From NCBI RefSeq assembly GCF_001269985.1, contig NZ_BBZB01000002.1, positions 930,001 through 994,000 on the forward strand: a stretch of 64,000 nt of DNA, read 5' to 3'. Every line of letters starts with the position of its first letter. Within the stretch, counting starts at the first letter, position 1. Of this stretch, positions 8,202-15,201 are shown piece after piece. The position numbers were made by a program, and so were the translations under genes. The DNA is from Pseudoalteromonas sp. '520P1 No. 423'. Lineage in GTDB: Bacteria > Pseudomonadota > Gammaproteobacteria > Enterobacterales > Alteromonadaceae. The notes beneath the pieces were generated by a model. That model was given only the letters and a program-made list of their open reading frames with translations, had not been told where the DNA came from and searched no databases.

Positions 8202-8608
8202 TCATGATTCTGGCTTGTTATTTGGTAGTTTTATTATTATGCAAGTCATTGCGATGATAGCACTCAAGGCAAAACCCGATAACAAAAATGGGTCTATAAA
8301 TATGTTGTCATTAAATTGGAAGTTTCCAGATGATATTTTTTCCAACCCATGAAATGCTGGTTTGAAGCAACAACTGCAGCAAAAAATCCAAATATAGTAG
8401 CTATATACTTTACCAGCCAATGAGATGCAAAAGGCAAGAGTAATATGACACCTAATATACCGATAACAGTTCTTTGCACCCGACAATAAGGGCAAATATA
8501 AACGCTGCCAATTAATTCCATAGTCCAAGCAATTATGCAAATCACAATTGCCAAAAATCCTATCCAGTGGCGTTTTTCTATAATAGTTTTGATTTCAAAG
8601 TTTTTCAT
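8202..8608 (-). pseudogene. DsbB-like thiol oxidoreductase, frameshifted
   Basis: ATG 8608 starts a small protein with four predicted membrane segments, the first pair flanking a Cys-Pro-Tyr-Cys motif (GSVYICPYCRVQRTVIGILG) as in DsbB-type quinone-linked disulfide formers. The frame ends early at 8294, but the coding signal continues in the -1 frame (EKISSGNFQFNDNIFIDP, then membrane segment FLLSGFALSAIIAMTCIII) to the stop at 8202. The break lies at a run of six A's in GGTTGGAAAAAATATC; one more A would restore a protein of about 135 residues. No second Cys pair is present, so it is not a classical DsbB. It may be inactivated, or the break may be a sequence error. Confidence 0.6.
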
Positions 8609-8688
8609 GAAATTTAGTTTTTCCAATGACTTACAACGTAATGATATAACAAATTAAGTAAAAGCTATAACTTATTTCTTTTAGTTAT

Positions 8689-8901
8689 ATGGGTATTTTT
8701 TTCTCATACTCAATGCAAGCCTTATTTGTTGTTAATTTACCTGAAAGGAAAATGGCGGGAGAATTATCTCAAGGTATGTTATTTGATATCGGTTATGAAG
8801 ATAAAATTAATCCCTGTTTAGCTATGGCTGAAAATAAATGCCCAACGGCAGTAGGGCAGGCTAGTTTAACCGATGTAATTATTTTTATCTTGCTTGTTTA
8901 A
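8689..8901 (+). CDS. Unrecognised short ORF, doubtful
   Basis: A 70-residue frame (MGIFFSYSMQALFVVNLPER at the start, ending LTDVIIFILLV) lies between the DsbB-like remnant and the 75-residue gene. No ribosome site precedes it and I recognise no family. The 3' end reads like a membrane segment. Given the decay around it, it may be a fragment of a larger lost gene. Confidence 0.2.
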   Translation: MGIFFSYSMQALFVVNLPERKMAGELSQGMLFDIGYEDKINPCLAMAENKCPTAVGQASLTDVIIFILLV

Positions 8902-8943
8902 GTTATAATAGCGCTAATATTTATTTAGATAGTCAGGAATACA

Positions 8944-9171
8944 ATGAAGATCCAAGAAATCGCACTTTCAAATTCACAAAAGAAAAAGATTCAACGTGAT
9001 GTTACTAGCGAAGAAGTATTACAAATAGATGATAACGGCGATATTATCATTCATGTTGCCGCTTATGAAAAATATAAAGAAACAATTAAAGGCCGCGATG
9101 TTACACCAATAGAAGTTGCTGTGGGCGAAGGCGTATTAGATTTTAATGTTGATTACTTTGTCTTAAGCTAG
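8944..9171 (+). CDS. Small hypothetical protein
   Basis: A 75-residue soluble acidic protein (KIQEIALSNSQKKKIQRDV, then IDDNGDIIIHVAAYEKYKE). AGGAA lies 6 bases upstream of ATG 8944, so it is probably expressed. I do not recognise the family. It is the first of the run of small self-contained genes that fills 8.9-17.2 kb. Confidence 0.5.
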   Translation: MKIQEIALSNSQKKKIQRDVTSEEVLQIDDNGDIIIHVAAYEKYKETIKGRDVTPIEVAVGEGVLDFNVDYFVLS

Positions 9172-9271
9172 TTATCTTGGCATGATCTATTTGTGATACA
9201 AATAAAACCTTTACCTTGAAACTTATTTCACCTGTCAAACAGCAGTAAAAGTAACTAAATTTTCTCCAATT

Positions 9272-9330
9272 AAAGCGCTTAACAGCAATTTTTTGCATCA
9301 CTTTAGTGAGTTCTGCTCGGTTAAAGCGCT
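9272..9330. repeat. Repeat B, copy 1
   Basis: AAAGCGCTTAACAGCAATTT starts a 59-base imperfect palindrome ending CTGCTCGGTTAAAGCGCT; the arms AGCGCTTAAC and GGTTAAAGCGCT pair and an inner TCAC/GTGA stem is present. A related copy lies at 10776-10832. The arms look superficially like attC simple sites (TTAAC ... GTTAA), but the spacing and central bases do not fit a good attC. Confidence 0.55.
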
Positions 9331-9393
9331 CATATCATAAATTCACAGTACGCATATAAAAATCATAACAAAATTGACTTACCAATTTAATTG

Positions 9394-9426
9394 GACTATA
9401 TTTAGACCACTGGTTTTAATATAGTC
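9394..9426. repeat. Inverted repeat upstream of the toxin-antitoxin pair
   Basis: GACTATATT (9394-9402) and AATATAGTC (9418-9426) form a perfect 9-bp stem with a 15-base loop. The 9172-9597 interval is otherwise free of genes and also holds repeat B copy 1 and the operator-like palindrome at 9544. Confidence 0.5.
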
Positions 9427-9543
9427 TAAGGTGAGGCTTTTGTTTATTAGCAAAAGTTAGGCTCCAGTACAAAAGTAATTGGAATTATTCCAAGGACACT
9501 AACTATAAGAGGCACTCAGGTAAAATTAATATCTGAGTAAAAC

Positions 9544-9558
9544 TAAAGTTAAACTTTA
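9544..9558. promoter_or_regulatory. Palindromic operator candidate of the toxin-antitoxin operon
   Basis: TAAAGTTAAACTTTA is a 7-1-7 palindrome 40 bases before the antitoxin start. Phd/YefM antitoxins repress their own promoters by binding such palindromes; binding here is inferred. Confidence 0.4.
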
Positions 9559-9597
9559 ATCTGGACAATTAAAGTAAAACTAAGGTGAGTGAGAAAT

Positions 9598-9834
9598 ATG
9601 ATCATTAAACCAATAAGCTACATGAAAGCTAATGCCGCGAATCTAAGCGAGGAAATAGGTTTTGAACCTATGTATGTCACACAAAATGGTGTGGACTCTT
9701 TGGTTGTGCAAACATCTGAAGCGTACAAGTCTCAATTGGAGAAAATGGCTTTCATGGAGTTATTAATAAAATCTGAACAAGAAATCAAACAAGGCGAAGT
9801 GGCTGACCTGGATGATTTTTTATCTGAAATTTAA
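9598..9834 (+). CDS. Phd/YefM-family antitoxin
   Basis: A 78-residue protein beginning MIIKPISYMKANAANLSEEI, the standard DNA-binding N-terminus of Phd/YefM antitoxins, followed by PMYVTQNGVDSLVVQTSEAY and an acidic C-terminal tail that would bind the toxin. It neutralises the toxin encoded 12 bases downstream and represses the operon. ATG 9598 is preferred over the in-frame GTG 9589, which would be one base from the AGGTGAG ribosome site. Confidence 0.85.
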   Translation: MIIKPISYMKANAANLSEEIGFEPMYVTQNGVDSLVVQTSEAYKSQLEKMAFMELLIKSEQEIKQGEVADLDDFLSEI

Positions 9835-9846
9835 ATAGCGGAATAT

Positions 9847-10182
9847 ATGCCTATAAAATTTAAAGTTACTAAAACAGCACAGAAACACACAAGATTAGCT
9901 ATTGAGTGGCTAAAAAAAACATCTGATAAAAGCACTGCAAGAGATGTCATTAAGGGGCGTTTTGATGATTTTAAGGATCAACTAAAAACCCTTCCTGAAT
10001 GCGGACAAAAATGCCAGCATTTTGATGATGAGCGCTATAGAGAGCTTTTTATAGGCCAATATCGATTCGTATATAAAATCGAGCCAAAGCAAAGTGATTA
10101 CCTAATAACAATAATAATTTTTTGCCATACTCGTATGAATTTTCAAACAATACTTGCTCAAGTTGATGAGTATACAAAGTAG
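9847..10182 (+). CDS. RelE/ParE-family toxin
   Basis: A 111-residue basic protein with the RelE/ParE layout: N-terminal strand and two helices (TKTAQKHTRLAIEWLKKT), a central LKTLPECGQKCQHF, and the strands RYRELFIGQYRFVYKIEP and IIIFCHTRMNF, where Arg and His residues near the C-terminus suit an mRNA-interferase site. It may inhibit translation by ribosome-dependent mRNA cleavage (RelE) or poison gyrase (ParE); the sequence alone does not decide. Co-transcribed with the antitoxin and followed by a terminator. Confidence 0.83.
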   Translation: MPIKFKVTKTAQKHTRLAIEWLKKTSDKSTARDVIKGRFDDFKDQLKTLPECGQKCQHFDDERYRELFIGQYRFVYKIEPKQSDYLITIIIFCHTRMNFQTILAQVDEYTK

Positions 10183-10187
10183 ATTAT

Positions 10188-10214
10188 AAGCTCGCTAAAT
10201 GTGCGAGCTTTATT
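10188..10214 (+). terminator. Terminator of the toxin-antitoxin operon
   Basis: AAGCTCGC (10188-10195) and GCGAGCTT (10203-10210) form an 8-bp GC-containing stem followed by TATT. Confidence 0.65.
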
Positions 10215-10220
10215 ACACGT

Positions 10221-10295
10221 GCAAAACACCCCAGATTGATGCGGTTATCCGCATCAAAATAACTAAGTCTGCTCGGTTTTGCCGAGCAAAATATA
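10221..10295. repeat. Repeat A, copy 1 (two-hairpin repeat)
   Basis: Full-length copy: GCAAAACACCCCAGATT, hairpin GATGCGG-TTAT-CCGCATC (10238-10255), linker AAAATAACTAAGTC, hairpin TGCTCGG-TTTTG-CCGAGCA (10270-10288), AAATATAA. The same arrangement occurs at 16306-16380 and the second half at 10733 and 11436. A separate 20-bp perfect palindrome (AAATTCTGCATGCAGAATTT, 10303-10322) follows. Confidence 0.8.
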
Positions 10296-10467
10296 AGTTC
10301 TCAAATTCTGCATGCAGAATTTTGTTTTTTCCGCGTTTGGATATCCCCATACTTATAAGTATAAAGTAGGCCTTATCAAAACTGGTTAAGCTTTTTTTTC
10401 AATCTGAATTTCAAGGTTAAATATTTGTGTATAGTATATGTTTCTAATAAATAAACAGGACATTATT

Positions 10468-10743
10468 ATGAAATCACCTTTTTACAAAATTGAAGTTGGT
10501 CTTAGCGGTGTAGATGATGCAACAACATGTTTTAATCAGACACATGACGCTTTTGCATCTGCTAAGTCAATAATCAAAGTTATATGGAAAGGTATTCTCG
10601 TAGATGCGGAAGTAGGTTCAAGAAGATATATAATTGTGCATGGTAAAAACGGTTCTATTCAGTGGTCATGCACATCAAATAGCAATCCAGATATAAATGA
10701 TTTTGAATTACCAGAGCCATTTATAACTGAGCAAAATAACTAA
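10468..10743 (+). CDS. Hypothetical protein
   Basis: A 91-residue protein (MKSPFYKIEVGLSGVDDATT...) of mixed strand/helix character with no signal peptide. No family recognised. AGGA (10457-10460) lies 7 bases before ATG 10468, so this start is preferred over the in-frame ATG at 10438. Its last codons (EQNN and stop) are supplied by repeat A copy 2, showing that gene end and repeat are fused as a module. Confidence 0.55.
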   Translation: MKSPFYKIEVGLSGVDDATTCFNQTHDAFASAKSIIKVIWKGILVDAEVGSRRYIIVHGKNGSIQWSCTSNSNPDINDFELPEPFITEQNN

Positions 10744-10775
10744 GTCTGCTCGGTTTTACCGAGCAAAACAAAACA
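10733..10775. repeat. Repeat A, copy 2 (second hairpin only)
   Basis: CAAAATAACTAAGTC then TGCTCGG-TTTTA-CCGAGCA (10747-10765) and AAACATAA. The first hairpin is missing; the preceding gene ends inside the copy. Confidence 0.75.
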
Positions 10776-10832
10776 TAAAGCGCTTCACTGCGCTTTTTTT
10801 GTATCACTTTAGCAAGTATTACGCGGTAATTG
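10776..10832. repeat. Repeat B, copy 2
   Basis: TAAAGCGCTTCACTGCGCTT then TTTTGTATCACTTTAGCAAG, matching the 9272-9330 copy in most positions. The AAAGCGC/GCGCTTT stem followed by a T-run also makes it a good intrinsic terminator. Confidence 0.6.
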
Positions 10833-10958
10833 TTTATTAATTATTGCAAACACCAAAAAGTAAAATAATTTTACTTTTTCTATTGATTTGGTCAAATAGT
10901 TTTACTATAATTGTTTTGAAGTTAAGGCAAAGGGACTTAACAAACAAAAAGGAAAAAT

Positions 10959-11078
10959 ATGGAAAAAGAAGAACTTGAAAAACTAAAATTGAAACTAGAG
11001 ATACTTAAACTCGTAATTCAAATACCTCTAGTTACAATAGCGCTGACAGTAGGCATAGACAAGCTACTTAGCATTTAA
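10959..11078 (+). CDS. 39-residue amphipathic/membrane protein
   Basis: MEKEELEKLKLKLEILKLVI followed by a hydrophobic stretch (QIPLVTIALTVGIDKLLSI): a charged helix leading into a single membrane segment. AAGGA lies 6 bases upstream of ATG 10959. It heads a group of three very small genes resembling those of phages or satellite elements. Function unknown. Confidence 0.5.
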   Translation: MEKEELEKLKLKLEILKLVIQIPLVTIALTVGIDKLLSI

Positions 11079-11082
11079 AAGC

Positions 11083-11106
11083 AAGGGGGTTGCAGCCCCC
11101 TTATTT
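11083..11106 (+). terminator. GC-rich hairpin
   Basis: AAGGGGG (11083-11089) and CCCCCTT (11096-11102) around TTGCAG, followed by ATTT. It lies between the first and second small ORF and could attenuate expression of the latter. Confidence 0.6.
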
Positions 11107-11120
11107 CAAAGGATAACACA

Positions 11121-11216
11121 ATGACGACAGACAGCAAATATAGCAAAATGATATTAGGTGGCACAATTGTAGTCACTATATTACTAGTAACAGTGTACTT
11201 TGCTTTTTTCAGGTGA
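11121..11216 (+). CDS. 31-residue single-span membrane peptide
   Basis: MTTDSKYSKMILGGTIVVTI continues with LLVTVYFAFFR: a short polar head and one membrane segment. AAAGGA lies 8 bases upstream of ATG 11121. It is followed after 8 bases by the HTH gene. Function unknown; small phage-type membrane peptide is the best guess. Confidence 0.45.
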   Translation: MTTDSKYSKMILGGTIVVTILLVTVYFAFFR

Positions 11217-11224
11217 TTATAAAT

Positions 11225-11392
11225 ATGACAGCTTCACAACAAGCGAAAAAAGCGGGATTATCTGGACTAAAAGAAGTTGAGGATAAAACAGGAGTATCAA
11301 AGCAAACCTTGATCAACTGGCATAAAAATAAACCGCAGTTATTTAAAGTTGTGATTGATGGTTGTGTCGTTAAAAATGCCAGTGAGCAATAA
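11225..11392 (+). CDS. Small HTH DNA-binding protein, phage-type
   Basis: A 55-residue protein consisting almost only of a helix-turn-helix: GLSGLKEVEDKTGVSKQTLI with INWHKNKPQLFKVVIDGC after it. This arrangement (KEV.. TGVS.QTL.NWHKNKP) is common in very small regulators of phages and satellites. It probably controls the neighbouring small genes. No strong ribosome site is visible; translation may be coupled to the upstream peptide. Confidence 0.6.
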   Translation: MTASQQAKKAGLSGLKEVEDKTGVSKQTLINWHKNKPQLFKVVIDGCVVKNASEQ

Positions 11393-11401
11393 AACTTAAT
11401 T

Positions 11402-11435
11402 GGCACAGTAAAAATATTTATGCTTTTACTGTGTC
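11402..11435. terminator. Hairpin after the HTH gene
   Basis: GGCACAGTAAAA (11402-11413) pairs with TTTTACTGTGTC (11424-11435). It occupies the place of the first hairpin of repeat A, directly before copy 3 of the repeat's second half. Confidence 0.6.
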
Positions 11436-11476
11436 AAAATAACTAAGTCTGCTCGGTTTTGCCGAGCAAAATATAA
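11436..11476. repeat. Repeat A, copy 3 (second hairpin only)
   Basis: AAAATAACTAAGTC, TGCTCGG-TTTTG-CCGAGCA (11450-11468), AAATATAA; identical in this part to copy 1. Confidence 0.75.
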
Positions 11477-11524
11477 AATTTTTAAAACCCCCACCATTGA
11501 ATGCAAGATTGTAAATGTGTCTTT

Positions 11525-11650
11525 GATAGACGGACTTTTTCCGTCTATCACACAAAAAGAAATCTTGTAATATATATCAAAGTCTTTGATAAAATGAGAA
11601 AAAAAGAGTATTTTATCAAAATTAAAAATCATGATAGACGGAAAAAGTCT
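11525..11650. repeat. Nested inverted repeats before the first cassette gene
   Basis: GGACTTTTTCCGTCTATCA (11532-11550) matches the reverse complement of 11632-11650 at 18 of 19 positions. Within it lie a local hairpin GATAGACGG/CCGTCTATC (11525-11549) and TTTGATAAAAT/ATTTTATCAAA (11585-11620). Single-stranded folding could be extensive. The role is unknown; it fills most of the 313-base gap between the HTH gene and the cassette gene. Confidence 0.55.
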
Positions 11651-11705
11651 GTGTTTAAACACGGAATAAATCCGCCTATTAAGCTGTTATTCACACAGGC
11701 CAATC

Positions 11706-12149
11706 ATGCGACTTTTTCTAATTTCTATACTCCTTTTTCTATCTCCATATATACAGGCTTGCGGAGATGAACATAAAATCGAGCATACTCCATTCGCCAA
11801 TATCAATGGGAATTCAGCTAACTTAGCTAATTATGAAATATTTGCGCCGAAAAAAGCCGGTGAATATTTTCTAACAACTATCTATCTTCATAAAAAAGAC
11901 GAGTTATATACTAGCTTGGACTTTCAGCCTGCATTTAGGTACCCTTATCATCAACAGGCGTTTATTGATGTAAGTGCAAAGCTGGTTGATGAATATGAAA
12001 TATATTTCAACTATTCTACAACAAAAGATGGTGGTTTAGTTATGTGTGGAGGTAATGTTGTTAAGACTTCAATCAAACAACTATTAAGTAAGGAAAAGGC
12101 AAAAGAGGTAATTCCACCTCCGCCTGTTGCACCTCCCATTAACAAGTAA
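11706..12149 (+). CDS. Secreted hypothetical protein in an integron-type cassette
   Basis: A 147-residue protein with a signal peptide (MRLFLISILLFLSPYIQACG; the terminal ACG could also be a lipobox-like site) and a mature domain with IEHTPFANINGNSANLANYE. The C-terminus is Pro-rich (VIPPPPVAPPINK). The stop codon TAA (12147-12149) is provided by the inserted IS110 element. Without the insertion the frame would run on into the attC site as LLKRTQNAWLALLRR and stop, a typical cassette-gene end. Function unknown. Confidence 0.55.
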   Translation: MRLFLISILLFLSPYIQACGDEHKIEHTPFANINGNSANLANYEIFAPKKAGEYFLTTIYLHKKDELYTSLDFQPAFRYPYHQQAFIDVSAKLVDEYEIYFNYSTTKDGGLVMCGGNVVKTSIKQLLSKEKAKEVIPPPPVAPPINK

Positions 12150-12689
12150 AGTGTGTATAACACATATGAGCCTTAACTCTGTCAATAGGCAATAGTGTTC
12201 TTTTTGACCGTTTTTTGCAGTGACGGTCAAATGTAAATCAATAAACAAACCCGTTTACTTCGTATGTCGATGCGGCTGTTAAGCAAGTAGCTTACGGCAA
12301 ACACATATAGAGGCTCTCTTATTGCGATCTCATCGCTGCCTGCTTTAGTTCATATCCTTATAACATAGCAAGGGGCACTACGACTAAATGGATTTAGGAG
12401 GTAGAATGAAGCAGGATGCCAGAATCGAGACATTCATCGGTTTACCTGATCAAGGCACTATTCAAGCATGTTGGTTGCATCAATGTGCACCAGTTAGTTT
12501 CAGGCTCAAGTCAGGTGTAAGCGACTTTGCTTATTGTATTAATGCACGCGTACTGAGTGTCTAATCAAGCCAAGAGGCTTAGGTATTTAGGCATATAATC
12601 AGGCTAAAGCTTAATGGCTATTAACTCACCCAATTGATTGATGCTCAACCTTATATCCAGTTAGACGTTCAGCTCACTCAGTACCGTGA
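12150..12689 (-). ncRNA. Noncoding end of the first IS110 element, candidate bridge-RNA region
   Basis: The stretch downstream of the transposase holds no convincing ORF and has higher GC than its surroundings. It contains several hairpins, the clearest being TTGACCGT/ACGGTCAA (around 12208-12234). IS110-family elements encode a structured bridge RNA in a noncoding end, which for the IS1111 subgroup is downstream of the transposase. Exact RNA ends and guide loops were not resolved. Confidence 0.4.
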
Positions 12690-13733
12690 CTAACGCTTTA
12701 AAAATCGGGTTTCATCGAATACAGTCTCTTTTTTAAGCATATAATAAACGCAACGACCGAGCTTATGCGCCAGCGCTGAAAGTGCTTTTGCTTTGCTCAT
12801 TCTTTTTTGTAATTTTTCAAGGTATTGAGTGGCATTATGGTTATGGCGTAATAACAATACAGCCGCTTCAGAGAAAGCCCATTTTAAATGCGCATTACCA
12901 ATTTTATTGCCCTGTGTGCCATAGGTTTTGCCTGCTGATTCAGCTTTACATTTTACGAGTCTGCAATAAGAAGCAAACTTTTGAACACTCGGGAAGCGAT
13001 TAATATCACCAATCTCGTAAATAATTGTCAGCGCGAGAATACGACCGATGCCATTAATGGTTTGCAAGATATTTAGATGAACGGGGTTATGTTGCTTGGC
13101 CATCTGTTCAATATAATGCTCTAAAGGCTTGAGCTCTTTTTGAAAGCAGTCAAGTATGCCCATATCGAGATTAATAGAGCGTTGTACAACTGGGTCGGGA
13201 AAGTAATAGCGCATTTTTTCTCTATCACATACATTTTTTAAATTGACATTGTGGGCAGGTAGATTGTACTGACTTGCAGTGTTTGCGACATGGGCTTTCA
13301 AATCAGCACCATGACGAACGATTTTGGTTCTGCGACGTAATAAGTCGCGCGTAGCACGCATCTCTTTTTCATAGACATAAGCAAGGGGAAAATTACCGCC
13401 ACGGATCAGTTTAGCGATTTTATATGAATCTATTTTATCGTTTTTAGCTTTACCACCATGAATGGCTTTCATATAAAGGGCATGACCGAGAATAAAATCG
13501 ATATCATGCGCTTTACAAAAATCAGCGACCCAATACCAGCAATGCATACATTCAACACCCACCACAATGTTACCAATGTAGGGCTGTAACAACTTAAGCA
13601 AGGCGGAGGGGTCATCTTTAATTTTCTTGTGAACAAGAATAAGTCCTGTATTATCAATGATACAGACGTAGAGTAACCTGGCATGTAAATCGATACCACA
13701 ATAGTATGGATGCATGTTATTGTAAAAGTTCAT
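12690..13733 (-). CDS. IS110-family transposase
   Basis: A 347-residue DEDD-type recombinase. The N-terminal RuvC-like domain starts YYCGIDLHARLLYVCIID (first Asp in GIDLH) and contains VGVECMHCWYWVADFC (Glu) and KNDKIDSYKIAKLI (the DxxD pair). The C-terminal Tnp2 domain has INGIGRILALTIIYEIGDI and SYCRLVKC. ATG 13733 is chosen because AAGGAG lies 7 bases upstream; the frame is open further up to TTG 13802 but that part reads as noise. It appears intact and could be active. Confidence 0.9.
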   Translation of the reverse strand: MNFYNNMHPYYCGIDLHARLLYVCIIDNTGLILVHKKIKDDPSALLKLLQPYIGNIVVGVECMHCWYWVADFCKAHDIDFILGHALYMKAIHGGKAKNDKIDSYKIAKLIRGGNFPLAYVYEKEMRATRDLLRRRTKIVRHGADLKAHVANTASQYNLPAHNVNLKNVCDREKMRYYFPDPVVQRSINLDMGILDCFQKELKPLEHYIEQMAKQHNPVHLNILQTINGIGRILALTIIYEIGDINRFPSVQKFASYCRLVKCKAESAGKTYGTQGNKIGNAHLKWAFSEAAVLLLRHNHNATQYLEKLQKRMSKAKALSALAHKLGRCVYYMLKKETVFDETRFLKR

Positions 13734-13910
13734 TGAGCTTTCTCCTTTTTGTTTGGTCACTAAAGTATTACGTATAAACGCGATACTTTGGAGGAGGCTC
13801 AATGATTATCAAGTTACTCAAAAGGACGCAAAACGCTTGGCTTGCGCTCCTTCGTCGCTAATTTTAGCCAAGCATTTATGCGCCCATTAGTAAAGCTACA
13901 TGGACTCCCC

Positions 13911-14175
13911 GTTGTCAAGCAATAACACTTTTTGATAACAAGAAGATCTGACAGCAGCTCTACATTCGGCGTTTTTTAGCTTTGTTACGCTATCGCCCTG
14001 ATGATTTGCGCTTGAGCAATGCCTCATTCGTTAAACAGAATCTTCTTTTATAAAGAATTATTCTTCCCGACTAAACAGGCTTTCTTGCTCTCGGTCTGAC
14101 CGTGTTATCGTCAATTGCTAATGCACAGACTCGGTGAGTTAAACTCTTTTTTATTTAACTTTGTTACTTTAAAAC
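13911..14175 (-). ncRNA. Noncoding end of the second IS110 element, candidate bridge-RNA region
   Basis: About 265 bases downstream of the transposase without an ORF, placed where IS1111-group elements encode their bridge RNA. Guide loops could be sought by complementarity with the attC target around 13881-13899 and 15272-15285. Confidence 0.45.
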
Positions 14176-15201
14176 TTATTTTACATAATCAATTTGATAT
14201 TCTTTTTCTGAATGTAACAGTGCCCAAATTAAGCGGGCATTCTTTGCAGCTAATGCAACCGTTGCACGTTTAAAACCGCGTCGTTCAATGAGGTCTTTGA
14301 CCCACAGACTCGTTCGGTCTGTTTTATTTTTGCAGTTTGCGATTACTGCTCGAGCACCATGTATCAGGCAAGTGCGAATATGTTTTTCACCTCGTTTACT
14401 GATACGGCCTAATCGCGCAACCCCACCAGTTGAATATTGCCTTGGTACTAAACCAATCCATGCAGCAAAAGAACGACTGGTATCAAAATGTTTAGCATCA
14501 TTTACTGTGGCGACTACGGCTGTTGCAGTGACCTCGCCAATACCTGGAATACTCATAAGCCTTTTGGCGTCTTTCATTTGGTTGGCGAGTTTGTACAGTT
14601 TTCTATCGTATTTGAGTATTTCTGCATTTAAAGATTTAATACTTTGCCATAAATCATTGAGCAATTCACGCGCAAGAAAAGGTAGGTTATTTTCAGCATC
14701 TTCAAGAATACCGTTAATGGCATTTTGTGCAGGGTATCGACCTTTTGGCATGATGATACCGAACTCAGCGAGTAAACCGCGTAATCGGTTTATACGTGCG
14801 GTTCTGTCTTTAATTGCACCTTGTCTGATGCGGTGTAAACACAGCACGGCTTGTTGTTCTTCGCTTTTAATACTGACAAAACGTGTTTTTGGTCTTGTAG
14901 CTGCTTCGCAAATAGCTTCAGCATCATTGGCGTCATTCTTTTCATTTTGGCGATAGGGAATAACAAATTTAGACGCCATAATACGCACATCATGACCGAG
15001 TTTGATAAATTCCCTTGCCCAATAGTGGGCACCGGAGCAAGCTTCCATTGCAATAATACAGGGTGGAAGTTGTGTTATTTCCTCTAATAGCTTGTTTCTT
15101 TTGATAGTTTTTCTTAATTTACACTTGTCATGCTTATCAACACCGTGGATACTAAAAACTAATTTGGCTAAATCAATGCCAACAACTTTAATTAAAGACA
15201 T
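14176..15201 (-). CDS. IS110-family transposase, IS1111 group
   Basis: A 341-residue recombinase with the DEDD catalytic residues in VVGIDLAKLVFSIHGVD (Asp), IIAMEACSGAHYWAREF (Glu) and EKNDANDAEAICEA (Asp-Asp). The C-terminal domain has SIPGIGEVTATAVVATV and AAWIGLVPRQYSTGG, then RISKRGEKHIRTCLIHGARA with the conserved Ser region. Full length and without interruptions, so probably functional. It is only distantly similar to the neighbouring transposase; the two are independent insertions. Confidence 0.95.
   Translation of the reverse strand: MSLIKVVGIDLAKLVFSIHGVDKHDKCKLRKTIKRNKLLEEITQLPPCIIAMEACSGAHYWAREFIKLGHDVRIMASKFVIPYRQNEKNDANDAEAICEAATRPKTRFVSIKSEEQQAVLCLHRIRQGAIKDRTARINRLRGLLAEFGIIMPKGRYPAQNAINGILEDAENNLPFLARELLNDLWQSIKSLNAEILKYDRKLYKLANQMKDAKRLMSIPGIGEVTATAVVATVNDAKHFDTSRSFAAWIGLVPRQYSTGGVARLGRISKRGEKHIRTCLIHGARAVIANCKNKTDRTSLWVKDLIERRGFKRATVALAAKNARLIWALLHSEKEYQIDYVK

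Larger units (their letters stand above)
12147..13809 (-). mobile_element. IS110-family element (IS1111-like) in the R'' side of attC 1
   Basis: The borders are placed where the attC sequence is interrupted: CAAG occurs at both ends (12143-12146 and 13810-13813). Short subterminal inverted repeats TGAGCCT are seen at 12167-12173 and, inverted, 13795-13801, a feature of the IS1111 subgroup. The transposase reads leftwards; a 540-base noncoding part follows it. There is no target duplication beyond the shared CAAG, as expected for this family. Confidence 0.75.

Noticed and set aside
8294..8608. Programmed -1 frameshift at the A6 run of the DsbB-like gene
   Set aside because: The run is not a standard X XXY YYZ heptamer in the right phase and no downstream stimulatory structure is seen; a simple one-base loss is likelier.
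9272..9330. attC site at repeat B copy 1
   Set aside because: The TTAAC/GTTAA arms fit loosely, but one arm has an extra base, the stem is short and the adjoining genes lack matched cassette start/end sequences.
12782..13003. Plus-strand frame inside the first IS
   Set aside because: Antisense of the transposase; no supporting features.
14288..14956. Plus-strand frame of 222 codons inside the second IS
   Set aside because: It is the complement of a complete IS110 transposase with all catalytic residues; no ribosome site.
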